Source: Bryum argenteum | Lineage: Eukaryota; Streptophyta; Bryopsida; Bryales; Bryaceae | Direction: 5' to 3' | Length of the DNA: 64,000 bases | Assembly: GCA_037043015.1 (NCBI GenBank) | Contig: CM073322.1 | Span: 25,386,364-25,450,363, forward strand | Shown here: in pieces, positions 48,217-63,609 of the stretch | How the letters are laid out: each line of letters begins with the position of its first letter | Position numbering within the stretch: position 1 is the first letter of the stretch | Made by a program: the position numbers and the translations under genes | The notes under the pieces: model-generated | Seen by the model: only the letters and a program-made list of their open reading frames with translations | Databases searched by the model: none | Told to the model about the DNA's origin: nothing

Positions 48217-51200
48217 ATGGGGAAAGATACTGGAGAGGCGGACACTGGTGAAGATCAGAGTTCTGTTTCTCGAGTCCAGTTGCAGTCGAATGAGCAATGG
48301 ATTCCAGTAATGTCGTCTCCAGCCTCGAAATCTTTGCCTCCTTCGGCGACGAATATGAATACAACGGCAGTGGAGAGTTTGCCAGTCTCACGTATTCCTG
48401 ATGGAATTTCTGGGAAATCAGAGTTGCCTGATTCAACTTCCCTCCACCCTCCGAAAGAAGATCCTAAGTGCGCTCCAGCTTCCCCGGTATCGATTGAAGT
48501 TGATAAGTTCAGCATCGGGTTTGCTCCTGTGGACATACGGGGAAAGCTGTTGTTGGACCTGAAAAATACTGGAGGATGGCGAGCTGCCTTCTTTATCTTT
48601 GGTACGTTGCATGATGTTGTTGGTGTCCTCTGAGCATTAGGACCAGAGAACACCTACAAAACGTTAGCATACACCAACATTTCAATATCTTGATTATTGG
48701 TGATCCTCGTAGACGTCTGCGCCGACTTTGCATTTTCTCTTGTACACAAATCTTCCAGAAGTTGTAGATTTCTTGGTCTCTCGGGATGGTGGACGGTGTC
48801 AAGTCAGTAATAGACTATGAAATCTGTGGTTCTGCTTTGTATCGATAAACAGAGCACCATGAATAGGATATATTTAAATCTATCGTGAGCCTGATTGTTT
48901 GAAATTGTGCCGGTAGAATGTCAAGTCGCCTGATTTTTCCAGCTTATTTACTAGTCCTTGTTAGCTTGGCACTGTAAAGCTCATCTATACAGCTGGATCC
49001 TTTCTAGCGACGATCTTGTGCATGTTTATGTGGTTGAATGCTTCTGGTTTGTACAGGCAATGAAGCTGCAGAGAGAATGGCATTCTACGGCATTCTGGTA
49101 AACTTATTGTTTTACTTGTACTTAGAGATGCACATCAGCTTCCCAGAAGCTTCTAAACTAGCCACAAACGTGGTGGGAACATCTAGTATCACGCCAATGA
49201 TAGGCGCCTTCCTTGCCGATGCGTATATCGGACGGTATTGGACAATTGGCATTTTCTCTACGATTTATTTGGCGGTACGTCTTTACCACCCTTCCGATGT
49301 AAACACATCTCTGAATAATATGTCGCAGTTCTTTGTATCATTTCCCTCTAAGAGTTCGTGAGCTGATGCTAGACTATCACCCCCTGTATGTATTGCAAGG
49401 ATATGCTCTGCTTCCCTATGCGCAGCGGTAAATTAAAAAAGTCATTTGTGTGCGTAAACCCTTAGGTGCTTAATCACTTCCTGTGGTAATACGATTAAGA
49501 TGTAGCTTGAAAAGCGCCAAAGGTACGAAATTGGACCGATGTTATCCTTCGTCTTTCACATCAGTGCGAAAACACTCAGATGATAAGTACATCAGATATC
49601 GTAGTACGCGTCAGTGATTGAACAAGACTTACATCTTACAAGCATAGGGCGGTACGTGACATCAAACATCAATTGATGTTTTATGCGGAAATTCTTATCA
49701 GTCACCCAATCGAAGCGTGTAGAAAGGGATTATTTCGATGTTTCTGGCATGGTGCAGGCCACTCGGTCACTATTGACGAACGACTGAGCAATTACATTGA
49801 TACGGAATCATGTCGTATACGCGTCATTATTGGCTGGAATTTGTGCTATCCATGATGACCACCTGACAATATGTTTTCACATCTCAAATGACTTCTCTTG
49901 TTGCAGGGCTTAGTCCTTCTGACCCTTGGCGCTTCCATACGAAGCTTAAGGCCCACAAGCGTGGGATGTAATGAATTGGCGATGATACTTGGCACCTGCG
50001 CAGCACCGTCCACGAAACAATGGGCTTACTTGTACATAGGACTTTACACCATTGCTCTCGGTGCTGGAGGCATAAGACCATGTGTATCGTCCTTCGGTGT
50101 TGATCAATTCGACGTTGAGAACCCAAAAGAGAAAGCACAAATCCCAGGATTTTTCAACTGGTTCTATTTCATGATTACCATCGGCATCTTCTTGTCTCTT
50201 TCTTTTGTAGTTTGGGTCTCTACTTACGTCAGTTGGGCTTGGGGATTTGGTACATTATCAATGGCCATGGCTCTTGCGAACTTGATCTTTTTTTTAGGGA
50301 CCCCATATTACAGACATAGACTTCCCAGTGGAAGTGCTTTAACCAGATTGGTGCAAGTTGTGGTCGCTGCACTGAGGAAAAGGTCAATTGCAATGCCACC
50401 GAACAAAGCTGAACTCTACGAAGTTCATGACAAAGAATCTGCTATACCCGGAAGTAGAAAACTGCTCCATACGGATACTTTAAGGTCTGCTGCCTGAATA
50501 TATTCCAACTTGTTATCTTCTGTCCCTTCAGAACTTCTCTGAAGAATTATCCGTGATGCATTCCTTTTTAAGCTTGCAAGTGGGATTGAGTTGACTAATT
50601 CTTGAATATTCTGCGCAGATTTTTTGATAAAGCAGCTGTAGAGACTCAAAAGGAGAAAGTAGCTGGAAAGCCAGTTACCCCTTGGAGACTTTGTACTGTT
50701 ACGCAGGTATGGTCTCGTCGTTTCACTACTTACATTGCACTGGATTAGTCCTTCACCTTGAATCCACTTCAAGTTTGACCAAAATTTGCACATCAAGCAT
50801 CGGATGTAAACAGTGATGGAGATTCCATTACAAGCTGTCTTTAAATGAGCCATTCCTTCGTCAATTTATAGGTTGAAGAGTTGAAGGTGCTGCTCAACGT
50901 TTTACCGATCTGGGCAACGGCCGTGATCTTAAATACGGCCTTTATACAAATTCTCAACTTCGGTGCCCAACAAGCAATGTCCATGGACAGGAAGCTCTTC
51001 TTTTTTACTGTGCCAGCGGCATCTGTGCCTGTTGCAGCAGCCACGATAATCCTTATATTTCTACCTTTCTACGATCGAATTATGGTGCCTTTCATGAGGA
51101 AGTACACCGGGAATCCAAGAGGAATCTCTTTTCTTCAGAGAATTGGAGTGGGCCTTTTCATTACGATTATAGCGGCTATTTCGGCTGCCGTCCTTGAGAA

Positions 51201-52171
51201 GAAACGACGACAGGTACACCTAAGACATGACTTAGCAATTAGATTTCTTGCTCACTGAAAATATAACATGAAGATCCATGATCATGTCCTCATGCTACTC
51301 CTGATGCATATGCTCAGTTGAGGAACACATGTAGTACCGGCGACCCTGAGGTCGCCATCACCCGATGATACACCCGGTGGATGAACGTAGTCCACAGATG
51401 GACCCTCATCCTCACTACTCGTGCATCTTACACGGGTGCTCCACTCCTCGTCATCACCTGCTCCATCCACCTTCTTTCATCTACTCCATCTGTGGGTCAC
51501 CCGGTGAGCTGGAGGTCGCCAGTACTACATTCTATCCTGAGTTAAAAAGTTCAAAATTATCATTTAGTTGGCAAGCACAGAAAATTTTAAGAAGCAACAC
51601 GTTGATCACAAACCAAGATCTGAAAGCAACGCAGTTCTCACTTGATATAATCTTATCTCATATTGATCGCATGCCTGATTTCTGTTTGAAGGTAGCTTGG
51701 GAGTCGGGCAAGGCACAGAACCCACTGGCGATAATTCCCATCTCAGCTTGGTGGCTAACGATTCCCTTCTCATTGATTGGGTTTGCCGAGATCTTCGCTT
51801 CAATTGGTCAGCTAGAATTTTTTTATGACCAAGCTCCTGATGGGATTAAAAGCATTGGAACTGCGTTTTTCTCAGCAACAACTGCTCTTGGCGCTTACCT
51901 CGGCAGTTTTCTGATATCTGTTACAACCAAGTATACGGGTCGACATGGACAGCGACCATGGATCGATAACGTGATCAGCGTCGGCCACATGGATTATTAT
52001 TTCTGGCTTCTCGCAGGTCTTAGTGGCGTTAACTTCATTATATACCTCGTTTGCGCTCATTTCTATAAGTACAAGGCTGAGTCGAAGAGTACCATGAGAA
52101 CTATGCAAGTTCCATTAGAATCTGGCGAAACGCCAACTGCGAAGAAAGAAAGCATCCACACGGTGATGTAG
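48217..52171 (+). CDS. NRT1/PTR family (NPF) transporter
   Basis: A proton-coupled major-facilitator transporter of the POT family; plant members carry nitrate, peptides, hormones or glucosinolates. The substrate cannot be told from sequence alone. Exons 48217-48601, 49057-49274, 49907-50484, 50619-50706, 50872-51213 and 51692-52171 give 696 residues. Landmarks are GGWRAAFFIFGNEAAERMAF at the start of the membrane domain (an ExxER-type motif, here EAAER), the GAFLADAYIGRYW loop, GAGGIRPCVSSFGVDQF, NWFYFMI, and FAEIFASIGQLEFFYDQAP in the C-terminal half. The hydrophilic N-terminal extension of about 118 residues is longer than usual. The last intron (51,214-51,691) carries a foldback element. 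Confidence 0.94.
51330..51529. mobile_element. Foldback/MITE-like element in an NPF intron
   Basis: TGTAGTACCGGCGACC at 51,330 is the inverted repeat (one mismatch) of the end at 51,514-51,529. A second inner inverted pair is CCACAGATGGA with TCCATCTGTGG. The 200-bp unit is GC-richer than its intron and non-coding. No convincing target duplication was seen. Confidence 0.65.
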
Positions 52172-55137
52172 CGTCTACGTAGAGCTGCTCGGAAGAGCAG
52201 TTTCACCGCAGGTATGACCTATCTATCACATGAAAGATCGAACTCATTACTTTATATTGCAAATTGTCTAAACCTGATCTGACACATGCTGGGAGGAATC
52301 AACTGGACGAAAACATCAATTTAGTTGAAATCTCAGAGTCAGATTAGATCATTTTCAATGTACTGTACATGTCATGTCCACCTACTCTGGGTAACATAGC
52401 ACCCAAACTCAGTTCCAGCTCCTGTAATTTTATGCAATTGAAGGCGTGGCTAACATCTTATTCGTTACCAAGCTCACTATTTCATCTGTGCCTTATGTAT
52501 ACTCCTACAAATGGCTTGACTATTTGATAGATTCATTGAAAGGAAGGTGGTGGGTGCTCAGATTGTCCTCGTTTGATTCAGTCAAAATTACATTAGACCA
52601 AAATTTATGCCAAAATTGGATCCAGACAATATTTTTGTCTAAGTTGAGCTTAGTGGTTCGTCAACAAGCTGACATCAAACTTTATTTGTGGGAGGTGCAA
52701 ATCTATGTGATGATTTGGGTCCACTTGGAATACATACATTGTAGTTTCTATATCACCACCTAGAAGAAGAAAGAGGCTTGGAATTAAGTAGCCTTTGTGG
52801 TATGTGTGTTTGGGTTTACGTAAGTGTGTATGAGTGTAGAAGTGTGGTATATTGTTATGTGAGAGAATAGGTAAGGTATGGACTGGTCTTTCTTTAAGTG
52901 TGGATTTGTTCAGACATATGTGTTTTAAAGCTAAGAAAAGTATGTCGATCTCTTGAATTTGAGAATCTGAGTATTATTTTTGTTATTGTAGAAATTAGAG
53001 TGGGGATTTGTGGGAAGAAGAAGGCTGCATTGTGGTGCTCTTTAGATAAAGCTTCTTTAAGCAAGTTAATATTGGATATTTGGATTTGATAATGGTTCCA
53101 AGTTAAGTTGTGGATTTTTACAAGATGTTGCTTAGAAAAAAGTGATGATGAGGAAAATGCAATTATGTACTTTTGGGGTGGTAATTGTATTCAAAGGTAG
53201 GCTATTTGCGAGTAAGTAGTGTGTTGAGGGGAAGAGTATAGTAGTTTAGTGACCAAGTTGTATGACACGTGTGTATGTAACATTGGGAGTATATGATATA
53301 TGGAAGTAAATATAAGGGCATAGCATAGGATAAAGCCTATATGTATAGAGCTAGAGTAGTATGATGTTCTAATCACAAGTAGTCGTGTGATTGTGAAGGG
53401 TAGAAGACCCTCTGTGGGCCCATTGTTGAAAGCTGAAAAGATTACACCCATTTGGTTCTACACGCCTGAGAGGCAAAGGCTAGTAGTTGTATTTGGTCTT
53501 CTGCTCAGTATCGACAATTTTTGCGTTATGAGCAAGTCATTTATGAATATGAATGTGACAGACAATGGATCTACTAGAAAGCTAGGCACAGTACATGACT
53601 TCCAAGAATTTGTTGAATTGGCATTCAAAGTTGTTCATGTACAATGTGACCCGCAGTCGATCATGTGCTAGCAAGACTTTAGACATCACATTGGGTTAAT
53701 GCAAGTAACGTACGGGCAGTCGATTGACCCACTGGGACACACCGCATTCCATTTGCATGTCAACAACATTCACTGTAAACTTGCCAATTACAAGAGCTCT
53801 GGAAGTCAAAATCCCACCCCGCGACCACGTGGTTCGTTCAATTGGCTGAACTTGGACTGTCCGGGAAATGCGTTGCACAGAAGAAAGCTGCGTTGAGCAT
53901 GGGGGAGCTGCATTACGCGGGAGTGCAACACGGGTTGCATGGTGTCGCGGCCTCTGAGCCAATTCGAGCTCATTGTAATCTAGCTGTTGGGAGGGGTGGT
54001 GCTCGGCATCCTCACTACTGCCGGAGCTATTTTCTAATACCTCACGGCCATCATCTTCGTGACTGAGGTCATCCCCTGAGCAGAAGAATCTGCCAAATTC
54101 CGTGTCTAAGTCAACCGCCGACATGGTGGTTCCTCTGCTATGTAAGTTCCATAAAATGGGCAATGCGAGTTAAGTTTAGTGGTACCTGAACAAACTTGTG
54201 CAATGCAGATCTACGCAATGTTTCAGTTATACACAACATGTGCGATTGTGAGAGGTGAGAGTAGCCAACAACAATGTGATGAATTCACATTTCATTCACA
54301 GATTCAGTTGAAATCTAACAATTGAATTCAACAAGCTAAGACACAACTCACTCACTGTATTGTACACAAATCTTCACCACTCAGTCTCCACAGTCTATGC
54401 AAGCTCCGAAACAGCAAAATGTCCAAAACAGAAAGCAACAGCTAAGCTGATATCATGCGGTCTCACACAATTGCAATGCAATAGAATGCCCTTCGTTTTT
54501 CAACATTTTGGACGTCCCTCAACCGCCCATGAAGGCTCTAGACACCACTGTATTTAGTTTCCAAATCTACTCTATCTAAAGAGCCGCCATCGCCAATACT
54601 CAACCTTCAATATACACTAAGTACATTTGGTAAACTGCCCACTTAAAGCCTCAATTTGGCCACCAATAATAACATTGATATGATATCAAGAGGCACCAGC
54701 GCCGCTTTCTCCACACACGCATCACCATACAACTCATGATCTTGAACCAATCTGTCAGAACCTTTATTTTTATTCACATCCAAAATTAACGGAATTTCTT
54801 GCCTGTAGATGCGATTTCAAGCCTATCCTACCGAGTGGTCTCGGGGTGGGTGGTGGTAATAGGTACTTCGACCTTACTTATCCAAACTAAAGAGGAAGTT
54901 GTCTCTTTTGTAGTAATAATACATATAGTTAAGTTTTCTATAGCTGAAATTTGGGAAACTAATACTTAAGATGCCGAAAGGCATTTATTTTACTTTTATT
55001 GATTATTAGGCATGAAGTTGCTGAACTTGCCTCTGAAGTACGTTAGAGATCTTTGTGTATACAACCAATAAATTTTGATAGAGATGATGAATTATCATTG
55101 CAACATGCATTGTTGGATGCTAGAAAATTCGTGTTTC
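52172..55137. other. Intergenic, no confident gene
   Basis: AT-rich. One open frame on the minus strand (53,696-54,124) is listed separately. Nothing else is supported. Confidence 0.5.
53696..54124 (-). CDS. Hypothetical protein, unrecognised
   Basis: A 142-residue frame from the first ATG at 54124 (MSAVDLDTEFGRFFCSGDD...). The N-terminal half is acidic and Ser/Glu-rich (HEDDGREVLENSSGSSEDAEHH) and the C-terminal half is basic. There is no known motif. It may be the N-terminal part of a transposon protein, an unspliced exon or chance. The downstream sequence does not clearly extend it. Confidence 0.25.
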   Translation of the reverse strand: MSAVDLDTEFGRFFCSGDDLSHEDDGREVLENSSGSSEDAEHHPSQQLDYNELELAQRPRHHATRVALPRNAAPPCSTQLSSVQRISRTVQVQPIERTTWSRGGILTSRALVIGKFTVNVVDMQMECGVSQWVNRLPVRYLH

Positions 55138-55141
55138 TTAA

Positions 55142-56690
55142 CCCCTAAATGTCTCTAGTGTTGAAAAATGACATTTTGGATGAAGAGCAAAGACTTTGAA
55201 GAACCATAAATTTTTCATAATCCCGACCCCAATTTTGGACAAAATCATATGGTTTGAGTCAAACATCATGTCTTGTTTATGTGGTAAAAATAGAAGACCC
55301 AGAAAATTAAGAAGAAAGTAATCACATGCATTCTAGTAAAGGTAGCTTTTGTTTTTGAGATTTCAAACGGTTGACATGTTTTAGCATTCGAAGCCAATTA
55401 TGTGGAATTAATCCCAATTCCGTTAAAATGGCACTATGCCATGTGCCATTTTGTCACACTAGATCTTACATTTGTGCTCATATAAAATGGTATATTCTGT
55501 AATATCACAATTTTTTTTGTAATATCACTTCTTTATATACATTGTCACTCATTTTTCCTAATATCACCTTAAAATTCTGTTATATCACATGGTTTTTGAA
55601 CTACAGTTCAGAAAGTTGAGGTGTGCCATTTTACCGGAATAATGCCATTTTAACGGAATTGGGGTTAATTATAAATGGTGTTCCGTGAATTTCTTTTAGA
55701 TTTATTGTAACAACTTTGTAGTTTTAGTAGTAGAACCTTCAACCTGATCTTAGATGTATTGAAATTAAGACATGGATTTGAGTGCAAGGGGTCTAGTATT
55801 GGACTGTCTATCTTTCTTTTGTAAATTGTTTGGCAGTTTTCATCATTGCAAGGCTACTATTTGTCGAGCTAAGATTATTTTTTCATGAAATTTTCTTTGA
55901 GATGAAGATGAACAACTTTGTACGTGGTGGTTTTTCGATTGCAAATTTCATGTTCGTAGTATTTTCACATCAAAATGAAAATGATTGTATTTTGTAGCCT
56001 ATTTTGCGCACCAAAACGTTGTGAGCTGAAAATCTATAACCCCTAAATTTCCTTGTGAGTTTTTGGAGCTTGAAACCTCAAAACTGCGATTTTCCACCAC
56101 TATGCTTTCCGGGGAGTGTGAAGATAATTTTCTAACTATTTTTAGATTTTCAACAATAAGATCTCATAAATAAGCCTATTTTCACTTACTAGTTCAAAAA
56201 ACAACTATTAGATGTTTATCATTTGCAAGATTGTATCATCCAAAGTTTGTGCAATATTTTTTACTAAAATTTCTAAAAACTTTGAAACTTGCTCTTATAA
56301 AGTTTGGAGGCTGCCCTTCTGGAATCAATAATTCTTTTGACAACTAAAATTTGTGTTAAAAAACTCTAAAATTGAAATATAACTTGATATTTGTTGGAAT
56401 ATAACTTGATATACACCTTGGAGTATAGGGAATACTCAATGAAAATCTTAGTCAATAGTATTTATTTTTAGTCAAAAACCTAGGCTACCCAAAATGGCAA
56501 AATATCAAATCACTCTGCAAGGATAGTTAGGGAATAAGGCCCCATGAGTCAAGTTTTGGTCCACATGATTACAACAAGTCTATTACGAGTTTGTACGCAT
56601 GAGATCTAAATATCTTATCTTTACTTTCATCTATAACACTTATTTTAATAATGACTTTTTGGCTTAAAATACCCCACGGATGTTCAAAAG
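55142..56690. mobile_element. Non-autonomous TTAA-type element with a nested MITE
   Basis: It starts at TTAA (55138-55141) with CCCCTAAATGTC, close to the piggyBac-like end CCCCTAAAGGCC. It aligns with the 954-bp element at 12,329-13,282 from its first bases, through the AAAATGACATTTTGG block, to a TTAA at 56,691-56,694. It has about 500 bp of extra internal sequence (about 56,030-56,525) and a 255-bp MITE at 55,411-55,665. The right terminus is degraded. Non-coding. Confidence 0.65.
55411..55665. mobile_element. MITE of the ALG5-intron family, opposite orientation
   Basis: 255 bp flanked by TA (55409-55410 and 55666-55667), with ends ATCCCAATTCCGTTAAAATG and the inverse of ACCCCAATTCCGTTAAAATG. 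Its interior is the near-perfect reverse complement of the copy at 8,499-8,756. It is inserted into an older TTAA-type element. Confidence 0.92.
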
Positions 56691-56923
56691 TTAAGAGTGT
56701 GGGCACTCTTGGGTACTTCCTCAAACATTGACATGATCCATTACAAGAGTAAAACCCAAGAGAACATATTCAAGTATTCAATTAATCAAAAGCATGGCAT
56801 GTAGCCAAAAGTCACACATTAGGCCACGGCCTTGTTCCCTCTTTTTTCAAGATCAGCCCCAAGGGCTTTACACCGAGGGGGAATTCACCTCTATATGATA
56901 TCAAATTTTTGATGTACTCTTAA

Positions 56924-57200
56924 CCCCTAAAGTCGTAAGCCCCCAAAACTTCCAAAACTCCTCAAAACCACACTCTTTCAATGCAAGATGAAAATTTTCA
57001 ACTTTTGACATAATTTGAAGTATATAACCCTAAGATCTTATACCTAACTTGTCCATGTATGTGAGTACCAAAATTTAGTTTCAAATTCCTTACCAATTGT
57101 GAGATTGTAACATTCAAAGTTGAAAAAAGAAGTATTTTTCCCTTGTTGCAAAATCTAGGTTTGAAGTTATTTGTGTGCTCAATAAACCAATTTTAAGAGT
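56924..57200. mobile_element. Left terminus of another TTAA-type element
   Basis: CCCCTAAAGTCGTAAGCCC follows TTAA at 56,920-56,923. The next roughly 240 bp resemble the inverse of the piggyBac-like element's right end (blocks around AAGATCTTATACCTAACTT and TTGTGAGATTGTAACATTC) and the fragment ending at 35,066. No matching right end was located. Confidence 0.6.
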
Positions 57201-57426
57201 AAATCTGAACTATGGCTCTTCCAGTTCTTGTTCCTAAGTGAGTTGGGAACACATCTATGCAATCTTTACCTTCATGCAACCTGTAAAACCTAAAGAAATG
57301 CTCGAATTCTTACATGGAGGTATTGTGAAATTCAACTTCAAAGGCCTCTCTTTGATAATAAAAATGGCATGTGAAGGATAATTGGATGAATGATCCAAAC
57401 ATTGAGATGCCTTAAAACCTTACTAC

Positions 57427-57460
<34 letters not shown>

Positions 57461-57690
57461 ATATAAAATATCAATTTTTGATGAATTTTGATGATCTTAT
57501 GCTCATTTATTTCTCAAAAATATCAACATAAAACGAGCATATACCACAGTTTGGGCAGATTTCAAATAGTGTTATCAAACTTTGACGGTGATTATTTCCT
57601 AAAGTATGAAGAATTTTGAAGCATAAAGTGACTTCTTGGAAAGATATGGAAGAATTGTACAACGATTCAATCTCATACTATCTAAATATA

Positions 57691-57796
57691 CTCCCTCAGT
57701 CACATTGTAATTATCCAATAGTTTTTCTCAAATATACAATCGGAGGTAGATTTAAGAGAACCTATTGGACAATCATAATGAGACAAAGGGAGTAGT
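57691..57796. mobile_element. Stowaway-like MITE
   Basis: The ends ACTCCCTCAGTCACATTG and the inverse of ACTCCCTTTGTCTCATTA bracket about 105 bp with an inner inverted repeat around CTATTGGACAATCATAATG. CTCCCTC-type ends at a TA target are the Stowaway signature. It is related to the copies near 62,382. Confidence 0.75.
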
Positions 57797-57846
57797 AAAC
57801 AAGGGGCTGACCAGACCCAAACGTCCCGTTTTGGGTTGCCTTTTAA

Positions 57847-58080
57847 CCCTTAAACGTCAGACCCAGCCCGAGGGGTTGGGTTTTTTTTTTAGAGAATCTT
57901 GCTCATAACTTACACTCCATTATACCAAATGGAATTTTTAGAATTCCAAACTGAGCACCTTAAAGAGATCTATACTTTCTTAGAATAGAGCTCAAGCAAA
58001 TTAAAAATAGAATAATGCTAAGAATGGAGTTTAAAAGAGATTTTGGTTGTGGTATCAGGAAAGCATATGACGTTTAAGGG
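57847..58080. mobile_element. TTAA-flanked MITE, 234 bp
   Basis: Perfect 13-bp inverted termini CCCTTAAACGTCA and TGACGTTTAAGGG, with TTAA on both sides (57843-57846 and 58081-58084). Non-coding. The target and C-rich ends suggest mobilisation by a piggyBac-type transposase, though the terminal bases differ from the 5.7-kb element (CCCCTAAAGGCCCA). Confidence 0.85.
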
Positions 58081-58601
58081 TTAAGACTCTCAATCGAACC
58101 CATTAGGGCTCAAAATTGGCATGGAGATTAGTTGCCCTTGACTCTCCATGGAAAGCGTCCAGTAGAAAAGTTTGCCTTGCTATTGCAGATTCCAAGGACA
58201 GGATTCTTGGAATGAAAGAAAGAGTGGGGAGGAACGTTCCTTGGAGCTGAAATTAGGGAGCCGTCAGTGAGCAAATAGTGTTTCGATAAGAAGACGAAGA
58301 GAGCATCAAGGGCATCAATCCGATTTCGATCCATAACAACAAAACACACACGCTCATCTCCTTAATAAACAAGCAAACAAACAAGGCAGTTAAGCTTTTG
58401 CCATCACCTCCCTTTAGTTGTTTTTTCACTTCCCTGCCCTGCCTTGCCTTTGCCGTGCTACTCCATGCCAGCAGCTCACATGACCCGCATGTGCGATTTG
58501 CTTGCTCGCTTGCTTGCTTGCTCCACTTGTATACTTGCTTACACCTGCAAACACTTCTCCCCTTGTTCCATAGGGTTTGATTCTGTTGCCATTTCATTCA
58601 C

Positions 58602-61870
<3,269 letters not shown>

Positions 61871-62381
61871 CTACTCCTCCCTGACTACATGGTGTGTTCC
61901 TTCTATTCGACGTGTTCCCTCTATTCGACCTTAAAAGGGGGTCTGTGCTAATTAGGATCCGATTGATCGATTAAAATTGCGTCCTCCTCAATTTTTAGCG
62001 ACCGCACAATGCTCAAATTGTCTTCACCGAATAAGATAGGGAAATATCTGTATTCAGCTGGTTTAGTATCGGTGCTTTCCAACTTGAACCTTGAGAGGAA
62101 AGAATATATGTGCTAAACGCAGATGATGATGAAGAAGAAGATGATGTCTCTTGGTAAAGGAAAAGTGCATCCTGCTCTTTCCTTGCATGAGCAGATGGGC
62201 TCATGTTATGTGGAATGTGTAATTGGTTCTATTGGAAGTCTCCAATGTACTTATTTGTGTTTTACAAAACTACTATGATTGTTGTCAGTCAGTAAATGGC
62301 GATAAGTATGGCGCTTTCGGCAGTAGAAATAGTTCAGTCTCAAAATCTGCTTCACCGGTTGTGGCTCCTTCTTGAATAGTA

Positions 62382-62470
62382 CTCCCTCTGTCCTAGTAGG
62401 TTCTCCCAAATCTACCTCTTGTGGTAGATTTGAGAGAACCTACTAGACAATAATATTGGGACGGAGGGAG
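62382..62470. mobile_element. Stowaway MITE, short
   Basis: An 89-bp hairpin-like element with ends CTCCCTCTGTCCTAGTAGGT and the inverse of a CTCCCTCCGTCCC end. It is flanked by TA (62380-62381 and 62471-62472) and is almost wholly self-complementary. A second, half copy follows at 62,499-62,551. Confidence 0.88.
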
Positions 62471-62536
62471 TACCTTGTACTTTGCAGACTTGTTGATTGG
62501 AGGTAGATTTGAGAGAACCTATTGGACGATTGTAAT

Positions 62537-62620
62537 GGGATGGAGGGAGTATGAAATTGTAGGAGGTAGGAATGGGTGGGATGGAGGGAGTATGAAATTG
62601 TAGGAGGTAGGAATGGGTGG
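62537..62620. repeat. Tandem duplication, 2 x 41 bp
   Basis: GGGATGGAGGGAGTATGAAA and the following 21 bases are repeated once head to tail. The unit includes the terminus of the partial Stowaway copy, so the duplication arose after that insertion. Confidence 0.9.
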
Positions 62621-63609
62621 TTGGCAAAAATGTATGCCTCCTATGTTATAATGCAAAGTGTTGTTCCAAGATATATTCTTTTCAATTTTGGTTCGGACCA
62701 TTTTGACTTTACAGATTGATTGCAATACTTCTTTTCATAGATTATGCTCTTACAAGCAAGTTTACAATATTGATGTTCACATAGATAGAATAGATAGAAC
62801 TCTTCATTGCCGACAGATCACAGAGAGCCTGAAACTATAATGAATCGTCTTATGATAACTGCAGGCAATGTTGCCAAGATCTGTTGAAGTAGTGATGCTC
62901 TGTTGGTGATAAAAACTTGAATCCTCCATTGAATGTAAGTTACAGGAAATTCACATCTCTGCAATTCATGTCAATGGAGTCAGAGTAAGGATATTCTTTA
63001 TTCGTGATATTAACAGGAAAACTATAGTAAATGTTTGATCAAACTCTTTATACCTCCGTTTAAGGTTTAAGCTCCTTGATACTTGCAGGTCCTGACACAA
63101 TAAACTCCTTTGCTTGGTATGAAAACTTCATTCTCTGGCTGAGAGCACTTTTACTGAGGAATCTACAATGAGTTGGAACGAGTTATGTGCAGAAAAGATA
63201 TATTTATATGCACAATAGATATATATTATATGAACTAAAATAATCTAAGATACACAAGGATAATACCGGTACATGAATCGGCATTTCTTCCATTTGACGT
63301 AAATTTACATGTTAGGCGCGCTTGTACATTCAGTGAACAATTTGAATAGTCGAAAAGTTGGGAAGAAGACCTTATAAATCAAAAAATGTTCATGGAGGTG
63401 GAACATCCCGGTAGTGCAAGCCTCAGTGCTCGAAGGATGTTGTTGTGGTGCCGAGGGCATTCATACAGTGGTGGAGTTGAATTGGTAGTCAGTCTGGTGG
63501 ATAGATACACGCTGCAAGGCTCTGGTTTTGCTACCCTCCACCGCACCTCAAAGAATCCCATCTCAAATCAAAATCACAATATACCAGTAAAAAGTAGTCA
63601 TAAAACTCC

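Larger units (their letters stand above)
57201..58601. other. Upstream DNA of the UMP/CMP-kinase-like gene
   Basis: Contains a 32-bp A tract (57,428-57,459), a Stowaway-like MITE, a TTAA-flanked MITE and the kinase gene's 5' flank. No coding sequence is supported. Confidence 0.5.
61871..63609. other. Intergenic region between convergent kinase and SPT2 genes
   Basis: No gene is supported. It contains a Stowaway-like MITE and partial copy (62,382-62,551) and a 2 x 41-bp duplication. Confidence 0.5.

Noticed and set aside
57428-57459. 32-bp A tract as a retroposon poly(A) tail
   Set aside because: No processed coding sequence or target duplication was found next to it.
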